The notes under the pieces are model-generated. The model did no database searches, was not told the origin of the DNA, and saw nothing but the letters and a program-made list of their open reading frames with translations. The position numbers and the translations under genes were made by a program. This document shows, in pieces, positions 17,911 to 27,733 of a stretch of 64,000 nucleotides of DNA. Source of the stretch: Rhizomicrobium sp. Lineage in GTDB: Bacteria; Pseudomonadota; Alphaproteobacteria; Micropepsales; Micropepsaceae. Where the stretch lies: assembly GCA_037200385.1 (NCBI GenBank), contig JBBCGL010000001.1:310001-374000 (forward strand), written 5' to 3'. Each line of letters starts with the position of its first letter. Within the stretch, counting starts at the first letter, position 1.

Positions 17911-17944
17911 AATACTTGACCGCGTTAGTGGGGGAACCTATATC
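17911..17944 (+). promoter_or_regulatory. iscR promoter with probable IscR-type operator
   Basis: TTGACC (17916-17921), a 17-bp spacer and TATATC (17939-17944) form a good sigma-70 promoter about 95 bp before iscR. The stretch from AATACTTGACC to TTAGTGGGGG resembles the left half and, weakly, the right half of the Rrf2/IscR type-1 site and overlaps the -35 and spacer, where holo-IscR would repress. The promoter is visible; the operator assignment is inference. Confidence 0.5.
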
Positions 17945-18039
17945 CGGCTGGCAGATTCCAGCGCGGCGGGCCCGTTCTTACACCGGTTGGGCCCCTCAAA
18001 AGCAAGGCAAAACGCGCTTCAGCCGAAGGAGATTGGGCC

Positions 18040-18537
18040 ATGCGCCTAAGCACCAAGGGACGTTATGCCGTGATGGCGATGGCCGATCTGGCCCAGCATG
18101 AGGCGGCCAACAAGCCCGTCTCGCTGGCCGATATCGCCCAGCGCCAGGAGATTTCACTCTCTTATCTCGAGCAGCTTTTCGCCAAGCTCCGCCGCGGCGG
18201 ACTGGTCAAGAGCGTGCGCGGCCCCGGCGGCGGCTACCGTCTCAGCCGCCCGGCCGCCGAGACCCGCATCGCCGACGTCATCGTCGCGGTGGACGAGCCG
18301 ATCGCCGCCACGCGTTGCAAGCCGGGCACCGCCAAGGGCTGCACCAATGCCGGCGCGCGCTGCGTGACCCATGACCTCTGGGAAGAGCTCGGGCGCCAGA
18401 TCCATGTCTTCCTCTCCTCGGTCTCGCTGGCCGATGTCGTGGAGAAGCGCGTTCTGGGCCGCAGCCAGCCCTGCACGCTGGTCGCCAGCAGCGAGCCGGC
18501 GCCGCAGCCGTCGCAGCAGCACGAAGAAGCGGCCTGA
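18040..18537 (+). CDS. iscR: Rrf2-family iron-sulfur cluster regulator IscR
   Basis: A [2Fe-2S] transcription factor that represses cluster-assembly genes when clusters are plentiful. The 165-aa protein has an N-terminal winged helix ([40 protein letters not shown]). Cluster ligands Cys93, Cys101 and Cys108 match the three-Cys pattern of IscR, and His111 matches the fourth ligand. A variable Gln/Ala-rich tail follows. It is first in an operon with iscS and the suf genes and probably autoregulated through the site at 17911-17944. Confidence 0.95.
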   Translation: MRLSTKGRYAVMAMADLAQHEAANKPVSLADIAQRQEISLSYLEQLFAKLRRGGLVKSVRGPGGGYRLSRPAAETRIADVIVAVDEPIAATRCKPGTAKGCTNAGARCVTHDLWEELGRQIHVFLSSVSLADVVEKRVLGRSQPCTLVASSEPAPQPSQQHEEAA

Positions 18538-18554
18538 TACCGGCACAGAGAGTC

Positions 18555-19681
18555 ATGGCCTATCTGGATCACAATGCGACGTCGCCGCTGCGCCCCGAAG
18601 CCCGCGCTGCGGTGGAGCGCGCCTTGGCCGTGGGCGGCAACCCATCCTCCGTGCACGGAGCAGGGCGCGCCGCCCGCGCGCTGGTCGAAGCGGCGCGCGA
18701 CCAAGTCGCCGCGCTGGCCGGCGCCCGGGCGCAGGACGTGATCTTCACCGGTGGCGGCAGCGAGGCGAACGCACTGGCGCTGTGGGGCGCGGTGCAGGGG
18801 GCTGCCGAGGCAGGTGCCCGCATCACCCGTCTGTTCGTCAGCGCCGTCGAACACGACTCGATCCTCGCCAACGCTTGCGCGATCGCCGAACGCGTCCCTG
18901 GCATCCGGCTCGAATACGTCCCGGTCGCCGCGGACGGCGCGGTCGATCTCGAAGCCTTCCGCGTCCTGCTGCGCGAAGGCAAAGGCCGTGCGCTGGTCGC
19001 CGTGATGGCCGCGAACAACGAGACCGGCGTGATCCAGCCGCTGGCCGAGGTCGCGAGGCTCATGGCCGAGCACGAAAGCTATCTCTTCGTCGACGCCATC
19101 CAGGCCGCCGGCAAGATCGATCTGCCGTCGGCGCACTATCTCACGCTCTCCGCCCACAAGCTCGGTGGCCCGCAAGGCATCGGCGCGCTGGTCGTGCGCG
19201 AGGGCGCGCCGCTCGCGCCGCTGATCCTCGGCGGCGGACAGGAACGCGGCCAGCGCGCCGGCACCGAGAATGTCGCCGGCATCGCCGGTTTCGGCGCCGC
19301 TGCTGCGGCCGCCACGCCGCTGTCGTCCCTCTTGCGCGACCGCTTCGAAGCCGAATTGCGGACGGTCGTTCCGGACGCCGTCGTCTTCGGCGCCGCCGCG
19401 CCGCGTCTGCCGAACACCTCGAACTTCGCGCTGCCCGGCATTGCGGCCGAGACCGCGGTGATGGCGCTCGACCTCGACGGCGTGATGGTCAGCTCCGGCT
19501 CCGCCTGCTCCTCCGGCAAGGTGAGATCGTCCCATGTCCTGAAGGCGATGGGCGTCTCCGACGCGCTCGCCGCGTCTGCGCTGCGCGTCAGTTTCGGGTG
19601 GAATTCGCCCGAAGCGGACGTCGATGCGGCGCTTGCCGCCATCGCCAAGCTCACGGCGCGTGTCGCGCGAAAGGCCGCCTG

Positions 19682-19682
<1 letters not shown>
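18555..19682 (+). CDS. iscS: Cysteine desulfurase, IscS/NifS type
   Basis: PLP enzyme that takes sulfur from cysteine for Fe-S clusters. At 375 aa, with the PLP Lys in [10 protein letters not shown] (near residue 202), [11 protein letters not shown], the RAGTENVAG motif and the catalytic Cys in [11 protein letters not shown] (near 318). It lies 17 bp after iscR and its TGA overlaps the sufB ATG. Shorter than E. coli IscS (about 404), it fits the short alphaproteobacterial group placed in suf operons. A second desulfurase, SufS, is further down the same operon. Confidence 0.93.
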
Positions 19683-21133
<1,451 letters not shown>

Positions 21134-21159
21134 TCCATCGCCATCGCCCCGCCCACCGG

Positions 21160-21259
21160 TGTCATGGCGCGCAAATGCGGGCCACCCAGGTGACATCCCG
21201 CGAAACTTTCAGCCGTTGTGGCTCCCCAACCGGGTGGCCCGCATTTGCGCGCCATGACA
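21160..21259. repeat. Long palindrome inside the suf operon (sufB-sufC)
   Basis: The arms TGTCATGGCGCGCAAATGCG and CGCATTTGCGCGCCATGACA are exact complements and extend inward through GGCCACCC/GGGTGGCC. It makes a stem of about 28 bp with a 44-nt loop in the only sizeable gap of the operon. It could tune the relative expression of sufB and the downstream genes. Confidence 0.85.
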
Positions 21260-21286
21260 TTGGGGTTTTCAAAGCGAACCTTTCCC

Positions 21287-22036
21287 ATGCTTGAAATCAA
21301 AGACCTCCACGTCGCCGTCGACGGCAAGGAAATCCTCAAAGGGCTGACGCTCTCCATCGCGGCGGGGCAGGTGCACGCCATCATGGGGCCGAACGGCTCG
21401 GGCAAGTCGACGCTGTCCTATGTGCTGGCCGGCCGCGCCGGCTACGATGTTACCTCGGGCTCGATCACCTACAATGGCGAAGACCTGACCGCGCTGGCGC
21501 CGGAACAGCGCGCGTCCAAGGGCGTCTTTCTCGCCATGCAATACCCGGTCGAGATCCCCGGCGTCACCACGCTCACCTTCCTCAAGACCGCGCTCAACGC
21601 GCAGCGCCGGGCCCGCGGCGAGAAGGAAGTCGACGCGATGACGGTGCTCAAGACCGTCCGCGCCCGCGCCGCCGCGCTGAAGGTCAGCGAGGAGATGCTC
21701 AAGCGCGCCCTCAATGTCGGCTTCTCCGGCGGCGAGAAGAAGCGGCTCGAGATCCTCCAGATGTCCCTGTTCGAGCCGAAGCTGGCCATTCTGGACGAAA
21801 CCGATTCCGGCCTCGACATCGACGCGCTGAAGCTGGTCGCCGAGGGAGTCAACGCGCTGCGCAGCCCGGACCGCGCCATGCTGGTCATCACGCATTACCA
21901 GCGCCTGCTCGACTACATCGTGCCCGACCGCATCCACGTCCTCGCCAAAGGCCGCATCGTCGCCGAGGGCGGCAAGGAGCTGGCGCACGAGCTGGAAGCC
22001 AAGGGCTACGAGCACATCGTGGGCAAGGCGGCATGA
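21287..22036 (+). CDS. sufC: Fe-S assembly ATPase SufC
   Basis: ABC-type ATPase of the SufBCD complex that drives scaffold rearrangement. A 249-aa protein from ATG 21287; codons upstream belong to the palindrome. Walker A is GPNGSGKST, the signature is FSGGEKKRLEI, Walker B with its Glu is LAILDETDSGLD, and the switch His is in MLVITHYQRLL. All catalytic residues are present. A 4-bp ATGA overlap couples it to sufD. Confidence 0.97.
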   Translation: MLEIKDLHVAVDGKEILKGLTLSIAAGQVHAIMGPNGSGKSTLSYVLAGRAGYDVTSGSITYNGEDLTALAPEQRASKGVFLAMQYPVEIPGVTTLTFLKTALNAQRRARGEKEVDAMTVLKTVRARAAALKVSEEMLKRALNVGFSGGEKKRLEILQMSLFEPKLAILDETDSGLDIDALKLVAEGVNALRSPDRAMLVITHYQRLLDYIVPDRIHVLAKGRIVAEGGKELAHELEAKGYEHIVGKAA

Positions 22037-23154
22037 ACGCGAACGCGCATTGGCTCGACGAACGCCGCGCGGAAGCCGCCAACCGCTTCGCCGCGCTTGG
22101 GCTACCGCATCGCCGGATCGAGGATTGGAAATATTCCGACCTGAAGTCCGCGCTTGACGGCGCCAATGACGATGGTGCCGTGGCCTGGACTGTCGGCACA
22201 TTGCCGGAGGGCGTGGAGTTGTTCGACCTGTCGAACGCGTCGGCCGCGCCGGACTGGGTGAAGGCGCATCTGGGCACGCTGCCGCAGAACGCGATGGCCT
22301 CGGCCTCGCTGGCCCAGGCGCGCACCGGCTTCGCCCTGCGCGCCCCGAAAGGCCGCGCGATAGCGCAGCCGCTGTCGCTGACCTTCGCCGGTCACGGCAC
22401 AGTGCGCGGCCTCGTCGTGCTGGAAGACGGCGCGGCGTTGACGCTCATCGAGATCGGTCCCGGCGTCGGCATCTCCAATCTCGGCGTTGAGATCGTGGTC
22501 GGCGCCAACGCGCAGCTCACGCATATCCGCATGGCGCCCCATGCCGGTGCCGCCGTCCAGGTCGAGGAATACGCCGCGACCATCGCCCGCGACGGCCGCT
22601 ACTGCGCCCATCTCTTCAACGGCGGCAGCAAGCTCAGCCGCGCCGAATTCCAGATCGCGCTGGCCGGCACAGGCGCGAGCGCGCACCTTTCCGGCGTCTC
22701 GGTGCTGGGCGACGGCGCCCATGCCGACGTGACCACGCATATCGTGCATGCGGTCGGCCACACGACCAGCACCCAGCTCTTCAAGCACGTCGCCGGCGGC
22801 AAGTCGCGCGCGGTCTACCAGGGCCGCATCACGGTGGAGCAGGGCGCCGACAAGTCGGATTCCCGTCAGACCGCGAAGGCCCTGCTGATGGGCGAGCGCG
22901 CCGAGGCCGACCTGAAGCCCGAGCTCGAGATCTTCGCGGACGACGTCAAATGCGCCCATGGCGCCGCGGTCGGCGACCTCGACGCCAATTCGCTGTTCTA
23001 CCTGCGCGCCCGCGGCATCCCGGAGGCCGAAGCCCGCAACATGCTGGTCCGCGCCTTCCTCGAAGAGGCGGTCGACGAGATCGCCGATGAGACGATCCGC
23101 GCCTCGGTCTGGCAGGCCGTGGAGGACGCACTGCCCAAGGCGATGCAGCCATGA
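22033..23154 (+). CDS. sufD: Fe-S cluster assembly protein SufD
   Basis: SufB-like partner subunit required for iron entry into the SufBC2D scaffold. At 373 aa, with N-terminal helices carrying RIEDWKYSDLKSAL, a beta-helix middle and a C-terminal core with CAHGAAVGDLDANSLFYLRA, RGIPEAEARNMLV and AFLEEAVDEI. It overlaps sufC and sufS by 4 bp on each side (ATGA), so all three are translationally coupled. Confidence 0.96.
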   Translation: MNANAHWLDERRAEAANRFAALGLPHRRIEDWKYSDLKSALDGANDDGAVAWTVGTLPEGVELFDLSNASAAPDWVKAHLGTLPQNAMASASLAQARTGFALRAPKGRAIAQPLSLTFAGHGTVRGLVVLEDGAALTLIEIGPGVGISNLGVEIVVGANAQLTHIRMAPHAGAAVQVEEYAATIARDGRYCAHLFNGGSKLSRAEFQIALAGTGASAHLSGVSVLGDGAHADVTTHIVHAVGHTTSTQLFKHVAGGKSRAVYQGRITVEQGADKSDSRQTAKALLMGERAEADLKPELEIFADDVKCAHGAAVGDLDANSLFYLRARGIPEAEARNMLVRAFLEEAVDEIADETIRASVWQAVEDALPKAMQP

Positions 23155-24395
23155 CCGCGCAGGGCAAGATCGCTACCGCCTTCGATCCGGCCGCCGCCCG
23201 CGCCGATTTCGAAATTCTGTCGAAGCAGATCTACGGCAAGAAGCTGGTCTATCTCGACAACGGCGCCAGCGCACAGAAGCCGCGCCAGGTGCTCGACGCC
23301 ATGCGCGATTTCGCGTCCGGCGAATACGCCAACGTCCATCGCGGCGTGCACTATCTCTCGGCCAAGGCGACCGACCGCTACGAAGCCGCCCGCCGCACCG
23401 TGCAGAAATTCCTGAACGCCGCGCATGAAGACGAGATCGTCTTCACCAAGGGCGGCACCGAGGCGATCAATTTGGTCGCCGCCTCCTATCTCGCCCCCCG
23501 CATCCAGCCCGGCGACGAAATCGTGCTGAGCGTGATGGAGCACCACTCCAACATCGTCCCCTGGCACTTTCTGCGTGAGCGCCAAGGCGCCGTGCTGCGC
23601 TGGGTCGACGTCCGCGACGATGGCGGCCTCGACATTGAGGCGCTCGATGCCGCCATCGGTCCGAAGACCAGGCTCGTCGCCATCACGCACATTTCCAACG
23701 TGCTCGGCACGACCACACCGCTCAAGGAGATCGCCGCCCGCGCCCACGCCAAGGGCGTGCCGGTTCTGGCCGATGGCTGCCAGGGCGCGGTGCATGAGAT
23801 CGTGGATGTCCGCGATCTCGACGTCGATTTCTACGTCCTGACCGGCCACAAGCTCTACGGCCCCACCGGCATCGGCGCGCTTTACGGCAAGCGCGCGCTG
23901 CTCAAGCAGATGCGCCCCTACAATGGCGGCGGCGAGATGATCCGCGAGGTCACGCGCGACATCGTCACCTATGCCGATCCGCCCGCCCGCTTCGAGGCCG
24001 GCACGCCGCCGATCATCGAAAGCATCGGCCTCGCCGCCGCGCTCGACTACATGAACTCCTTCGACCGCCTCGCGGTGAAGGCGCATGAGCACGATCTGCT
24101 CGCCTACGCCCGCGAGGGCGTGCGCCAGTTCAACTGGCTGCGCGTGATCGGCGACGCGCCCGGCAAGGCGGCGATCCTCTCCTTCGAGACCGAGGGCATG
24201 CACGCTCACGACCTCGCCACCATCCTCGACCGCGAAGGCGTCGCGGTGCGCGCCGGCCATCACTGCGCCCAGCCGCTGATGGAGCGCTTCGGCGTCGCCT
24301 CCACCACCCGCGCGAGCTTCGCGCTCTACAACACCTGCGCCGAGGTCGACGTCATGCTGGACGCATTGGCGAAGGCCAGGAAGATATTGGGCTAG
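23151..24395 (+). CDS. sufS: Cysteine desulfurase SufS
   Basis: Group II PLP cysteine desulfurase that feeds SUF. At 414 aa, with FTKGGTEAINLVA, MEHHSNIVPW, PLP Lys in LTGHKLYGPTGIGALYG and active Cys in RAGHHCAQPLM. It begins inside the last codons of sufD (ATGA) and is followed 3 bp later by sufU. The neighbouring SufU is the usual sulfur acceptor for this enzyme type, in place of SufE. Confidence 0.96.
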   Translation: MTAQGKIATAFDPAAARADFEILSKQIYGKKLVYLDNGASAQKPRQVLDAMRDFASGEYANVHRGVHYLSAKATDRYEAARRTVQKFLNAAHEDEIVFTKGGTEAINLVAASYLAPRIQPGDEIVLSVMEHHSNIVPWHFLRERQGAVLRWVDVRDDGGLDIEALDAAIGPKTRLVAITHISNVLGTTTPLKEIAARAHAKGVPVLADGCQGAVHEIVDVRDLDVDFYVLTGHKLYGPTGIGALYGKRALLKQMRPYNGGGEMIREVTRDIVTYADPPARFEAGTPPIIESIGLAAALDYMNSFDRLAVKAHEHDLLAYAREGVRQFNWLRVIGDAPGKAAILSFETEGMHAHDLATILDREGVAVRAGHHCAQPLMERFGVASTTRASFALYNTCAEVDVMLDALAKARKILG

Positions 24396-24398
24396 CCC

Positions 24399-24854
24399 AT
24401 GGACGACTCCCTCCGCGAGCTCTATCAGGACGTGATCCTCGATCACTCCAAGCATCCGCGCCATTTCGGCAAGCTGGATGGCGCCACCAACGCGGCACAG
24501 GGCCACAACCCGCTCTGCGGCGACCGTGTCACGGTGCAGCTGCTGGTCGACGCGAACGACCGCATCGCCGACATCATGTTCGAGGGCAAGGGCTGCGCCA
24601 TCAGCCAGGCCTCGGCCTCGCTGATGACCGACATGATCGTCGGCCGCACGGTCGCCGAGGCCGAAAAGCTCATGGGCGGCTTCCTCAACCTGGTGAAGGG
24701 CGAGGACGTCGAGGGCCTCAACGAGGATGATCGCGAGCGCCTCGACGTGATGGCCGGCGTCTCGGCGTTCCCGATGCGCGTCAAATGCGCGACTCTTGCC
24801 TGGCACACGATGAAATCGGCATTGGAGGGCGGCGCGGCCGCCATATCGGCATGA
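24399..24854 (+). CDS. sufU: SufU-type sulfur acceptor (IscU-like)
   Basis: Accepts persulfide sulfur from SufS, with zinc-bound cysteines in the family. The 151-aa protein has Cys in NPLCGDRVTVQ, Cys in FEGKGCAISQASASLM and Cys in RVKCATLAWH. The stretch FLNLVKGEDVEGL corresponds to the extra segment that separates SufU from IscU. SufU is best known from Gram-positive bacteria but also occurs in alphaproteobacterial suf operons. It overlaps sufT by 4 bp. Confidence 0.92.
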   Translation: MDDSLRELYQDVILDHSKHPRHFGKLDGATNAAQGHNPLCGDRVTVQLLVDANDRIADIMFEGKGCAISQASASLMTDMIVGRTVAEAEKLMGGFLNLVKGEDVEGLNEDDRERLDVMAGVSAFPMRVKCATLAWHTMKSALEGGAAAISA

Positions 24855-25219
24855 ACGACACCCCCAACAAGGCCGATTTCGCCAATCCCGGTTCCGCGCT
24901 CAGCGCCGAGGTGCTGGAGGATTTCACCCAGAAGCTCGTGACCGCACTGAAATCGGTCTACGACCCCGAGATCCCGGTGGACATCTACGAACTCGGTCTT
25001 ATCTACAAGGTGGACGTGGCGGACAACATGGACGTCACCGTGGACATGACGCTGACCGCGCCGGGTTGCCCGGTGGCCGGCGAGATGCCCGGCATGGTAA
25101 AAGACGCGCTGATGGGCGTGGACGGCATCGGCGAGGTCACCGTGAACATGACCTTCGATCCGCCCTGGACCCCCGAACGGATGAGCGAAGAAGCCAAACT
25201 CGAACTGAACATGTACTAG
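24851..25219 (+). CDS. sufT: SufT/MIP18-like Fe-S maturation factor
   Basis: DUF59 protein involved in Fe-S protein maturation. A 122-aa protein from ATG 24851 (ATGA overlap with sufU). The core includes SVYDPEIPVDIYELGLIY and the conserved Cys in LTAPGCPVAGEMPGMV. Relatives include PaaD and eukaryotic MIP18 (Fam96). A cloverleaf repeat separates it from sufA. Confidence 0.93.
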   Translation: MNDTPNKADFANPGSALSAEVLEDFTQKLVTALKSVYDPEIPVDIYELGLIYKVDVADNMDVTVDMTLTAPGCPVAGEMPGMVKDALMGVDGIGEVTVNMTFDPPWTPERMSEEAKLELNMY

Positions 25220-25225
25220 AAGACT

Positions 25226-25273
25226 CCACCTCCCCGGAGGGGAGGTCGATCCGCCGAAGGCGGATCGGGTGGG
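25226..25273. repeat. Cloverleaf repeat (two hairpins in a closing stem), copy between sufT and sufA
   Basis: The outer arms CCACC and GGTGG enclose hairpin CTCCCC/GGGGAG and hairpin CGATCCGCC-GAA-GGCGGATCG. The same plan with a different second stem is at 34966, and a partial copy is at 5334. The total is about 48 bp. Confidence 0.75.
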
Positions 25274-25294
25274 GTGAATGCCAAAGGCAAAGCA

Positions 25295-25687
25295 ATGACC
25301 ACGACGCAGACCACCACGCCTTCCAAATCCCGCCGCGAGCGCCCCAAAGCCGTGCGCCTCACCGACTCCGCCGCCGCGCGCATTCGCGACATCATGGCCG
25401 ACGCCGAGGGCAAATATCAGGGCGTGCGCGTCGGCGTCACCAATGGGGGCTGCGCCGGCATGGCCTACACGATGGACTATGCCGAGGACATGCGTCCGCT
25501 GGACGAGGTCGTCGAGGACAAGGGCGTGAAGATCTTCATCGAGCCCAAGGCGATCCTGTTCCTGATCGGGACCGAGATGGATTTCGTCACCGAGAAATTC
25601 GGCGCCCGTTTCGTGTTCAACAATCCGAATCAGACCGCCGCCTGCGGCTGCGGCGAAAGCGTGAGCATCACGCCGGCGACGGTTTGA
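25295..25687 (+). CDS. sufA: A-type Fe-S carrier SufA/IscA
   Basis: Carries or transfers clusters to target enzymes. A 130-aa protein from ATG 25295 with AAAGG upstream. Basic, Thr-rich N-terminal tail (1-22), then an HesB/IscA domain with the three cluster cysteines: one in TNGGCAGMAYT and two in TAACGCGESVSI. It closes the suf operon; a GC-rich hairpin without a U-run follows at 25687-25712. Confidence 0.95.
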   Translation: MTTTQTTTPSKSRRERPKAVRLTDSAAARIRDIMADAEGKYQGVRVGVTNGGCAGMAYTMDYAEDMRPLDEVVEDKGVKIFIEPKAILFLIGTEMDFVTEKFGARFVFNNPNQTAACGCGESVSITPATV

Positions 25688-25880
25688 GCGCGGGCGCGTT
25701 ATCGCGCGCGCTGATATTCAGTGCTCCAACAAAGCCAATACCGTCCGGATTCTGCGCATCGACGCGCCCCCCGTCGAGCGACGCAACATTATCACAGGAC
25801 CGGGCAGGCTTTGAGGCCGCCCCATGGCCGTTTCGATCACCCAGGGCGGCCGGCCGGAATCGGCGCGGGCCGTTCGGGTA

Positions 25881-26633
25881 TCACCACGGAAGCGGACCTT
25901 CGTCGTTGGAATAGCTGCCGGTCGGGCCGTTGTCGTCAAGCAGCGCGAGGCGCACCGGTTCGCGCGCGCCCTCTTCCACCGTGCGCGTGCCCTGGAAGTT
26001 GTTGAGCGCCGTCTTGGTGTAGCCGGGGCAGGCGGCGTTGACCTTGATGCCCTCGGGCCCGAGATCGAGGGCAAGCCCCACTGTCACCGCGTTGAGTGCG
26101 GTCTTCGAAGCCGAATACATGCCGTAGAGCGCGCGCAGGTGCTCGCCGCCCGGGCCGAGCGTTCGGGTGAGCGAACCGACGCCGCTCGACACGTTTACGA
26201 CTCGCGCCGCGGTCGACGTCCGCAGCAAGGGCAGCATGGCCTGCGTCACGGCGATGACGCCGAAGACATTCGTTTCATAGATCGTGCGGATGTCATCCAG
26301 CGATGCGCTGCTGATGCGGCCGCTTTTGACGATGTCCTCCACCGCACCCTTCGGCTGGCCGATTTTCGAGATGCCGGCATTGTTCACCAGCACGTCGAGT
26401 CGGCCGAATTCCTTGCGGATGCGCTCTGCGGCAGCGGCGATGGAGGCCGCATTCGTCACGTCGAGCTGGATGGCGTGGGCATTCGCGCCGATTTCGCGCG
26501 CGGCCTTCTGGCCGCTTTCGAGATTGCGGGAGCCGACCAGCACTGTCAGTCCTTCGGCGGCGAGATCCTTGGCGATCTGAAGCCCGATGCCCTGGTTGGC
26601 CCCGGTAACGAGGGCGATGCGGTTGTCGGTCAT
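25881..26633 (-). CDS. Short-chain dehydrogenase/reductase (carbonyl-reductase-like)
   Basis: NAD(P)-dependent oxidoreductase of 250 aa. Cofactor motif TGANQGIG (about 10-17), NNAG, catalytic Ser in VVNVSSGVGSLT and YxxxK in YSASK. The insertion around PGGEHLRALYGM before the active Tyr resembles carbonyl-reductase-like SDRs. GGAG precedes the ATG at 26633. It is divergent from a TetR-type regulator with an operator between them, so it is very probably the regulated target. Substrate unknown. Confidence 0.88.
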   Translation of the reverse strand: MTDNRIALVTGANQGIGLQIAKDLAAEGLTVLVGSRNLESGQKAAREIGANAHAIQLDVTNAASIAAAAERIRKEFGRLDVLVNNAGISKIGQPKGAVEDIVKSGRISSASLDDIRTIYETNVFGVIAVTQAMLPLLRTSTAARVVNVSSGVGSLTRTLGPGGEHLRALYGMYSASKTALNAVTVGLALDLGPEGIKVNAACPGYTKTALNNFQGTRTVEEGAREPVRLALLDDNGPTGSYSNDEGPLPW

Positions 26634-26693
26634 GCTGGTCTCCTTTAGCGCGCGGGTGGCGGCGATCGCCGGTCTGCGCTATGGAAGCGCAAG

Positions 26694-26730
26694 CGGAACC
26701 GTATTCCGTTTATACGGAACGCTGTTCCGT
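26694..26730. promoter_or_regulatory. TetR operator array between the SDR and tetR genes
   Basis: Four alternating half sites, CGGAA (26694), TTCCG (26704), ACGGAA (26714) and GTTCCGT (26724), are spaced at about 10 bp. They form the perfect palindromes TTCCGT-TTAT-ACGGAA (26704-26719) and ACGGAAC-GCT-GTTCCGT (26714-26730). The spacing puts half sites on one DNA face, which suits two TetR dimers repressing both genes. Confidence 0.8.
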
Positions 26731-26747
26731 TTAGCAAGAGGTTTTCC

Positions 26748-27350
26748 GTGAAGACGGCGCAGGAGCATCCGGAAGCGAGCGCGAAACCTGCCAAACGCGC
26801 CGATGCGCAGCGCAATATCGCGGCGTTGCTGCAGGCGGCGTCGGCGGTGTTCGCAAGATCGGGCGTGGATGCGCCGGTGCGCGATATCGCGGAGAAGGCG
26901 GGCGTCGGCGTGGGCACGGTGTATCGCCATTTCCCGCAGCGCTCGGACCTGATCGTCGCGGTGTTCCGGCAGGAGGTGGACGCCTGCGCAGATGCCGCCG
27001 CAGCGTTGGCGACGAAATATCCGCCGACGGAGGCGCTGTCGCGCTGGATGCTCCGGTTCACCGAATTCGTGGCGGCCAAGCGCGGGCTTGCGAAGGCGCT
27101 GCATTCGGGCGATCCGGCCTATGAGACCTTGCCGGCCTATTATGACGGCAGGCTCCGGCCCGCGATGGAGATGCTGTTGAGTCGCGCCGTCGCCGCGGGC
27201 GAGATACGCGCAGGCGTCGCGCCCGGCGATCTCCTGAGCGCCGCGGTCAGCTTGTGCCGTCCCGCCTACGACGTCGCGCCGGATCACACGCGGCGCATGC
27301 TCGCGCTGCTGATCGATGGCCTGCGCTATGGGGCGGCGGGCAAGAGATGA
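26748..27350 (+). CDS. TetR-family transcriptional regulator
   Basis: The 200-aa protein starts at GTG 26748 with AGAGG upstream. N-terminal helix-turn-helix at about 20-65 (IAALLQAASAVFARSG, VRDIAEKAGVGVGTVYRHFPQR) and a ligand-binding C-terminal domain. Transcribed away from the SDR gene; the intergenic array at 26694-26730 is the likely operator for both. Its stop overlaps the start of the TfoX-like gene (ATGA). Confidence 0.92.
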   Translation: MKTAQEHPEASAKPAKRADAQRNIAALLQAASAVFARSGVDAPVRDIAEKAGVGVGTVYRHFPQRSDLIVAVFRQEVDACADAAAALATKYPPTEALSRWMLRFTEFVAAKRGLAKALHSGDPAYETLPAYYDGRLRPAMEMLLSRAVAAGEIRAGVAPGDLLSAAVSLCRPAYDVAPDHTRRMLALLIDGLRYGAAGKR

Positions 27351-27724
27351 ACGATCCGCATCGTTTCGACGATCTCTTCTCGGAATTCGGTCCGATCCGC
27401 CTGCGCCGGTTTTTCGGCGGCGAGGGCATCTATGCCGGCGACACCATGCTTGGCATGGTCTTCGACAACGACACGATCTACTTCAAGACCGACGCCGAAA
27501 CGCGCAAGGCATTCGACGCCGAGACGTCGAAGCCCTTCACTTTCACCAAGGGCAAGGAGCTGGTCGTCACGACCTGGCTCAGTCTTCCTGAGCGTCTCTA
27601 TGACGACCCCGATGAGCTTGCCCGATGGGCGCGCGCGGCCTTGAAGGTCGCGCAGGCCGCCCCCACGGCAAGGAAAAAGGCGCGCAAGGCGGTGAGCCCT
27701 GCGCGCCCGCAAAGGAAACGCTAG
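27347..27724 (+). CDS. TfoX N-terminal-domain protein
   Basis: The 125-aa protein starts at ATG 27347, overlapping the tetR stop. TfoX_N fold elements: FGPIRLRRFFGGEGIYAGD, MVFDNDTIYFKTD and KPFTFTKGKELVVTTWLSLPE. The tail is basic and Ala/Lys-rich (KKARKAVSPARPQRKR). Members without the C-terminal TfoX domain are common and not tied to competence; function is unknown. Coupled to tetR. It converges with the M13 peptidase gene 9 bp away. Confidence 0.88.
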   Translation: MNDPHRFDDLFSEFGPIRLRRFFGGEGIYAGDTMLGMVFDNDTIYFKTDAETRKAFDAETSKPFTFTKGKELVVTTWLSLPERLYDDPDELARWARAALKVAQAAPTARKKARKAVSPARPQRKR

Positions 27725-27733
27725 CGCTTCACC

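Noticed and set aside
18371-19681. In-frame upstream extension of sufB that would give a 920-aa fusion
   Set aside because: The extension is the iscS gene read in the wrong frame; SufB begins normally at 19682.
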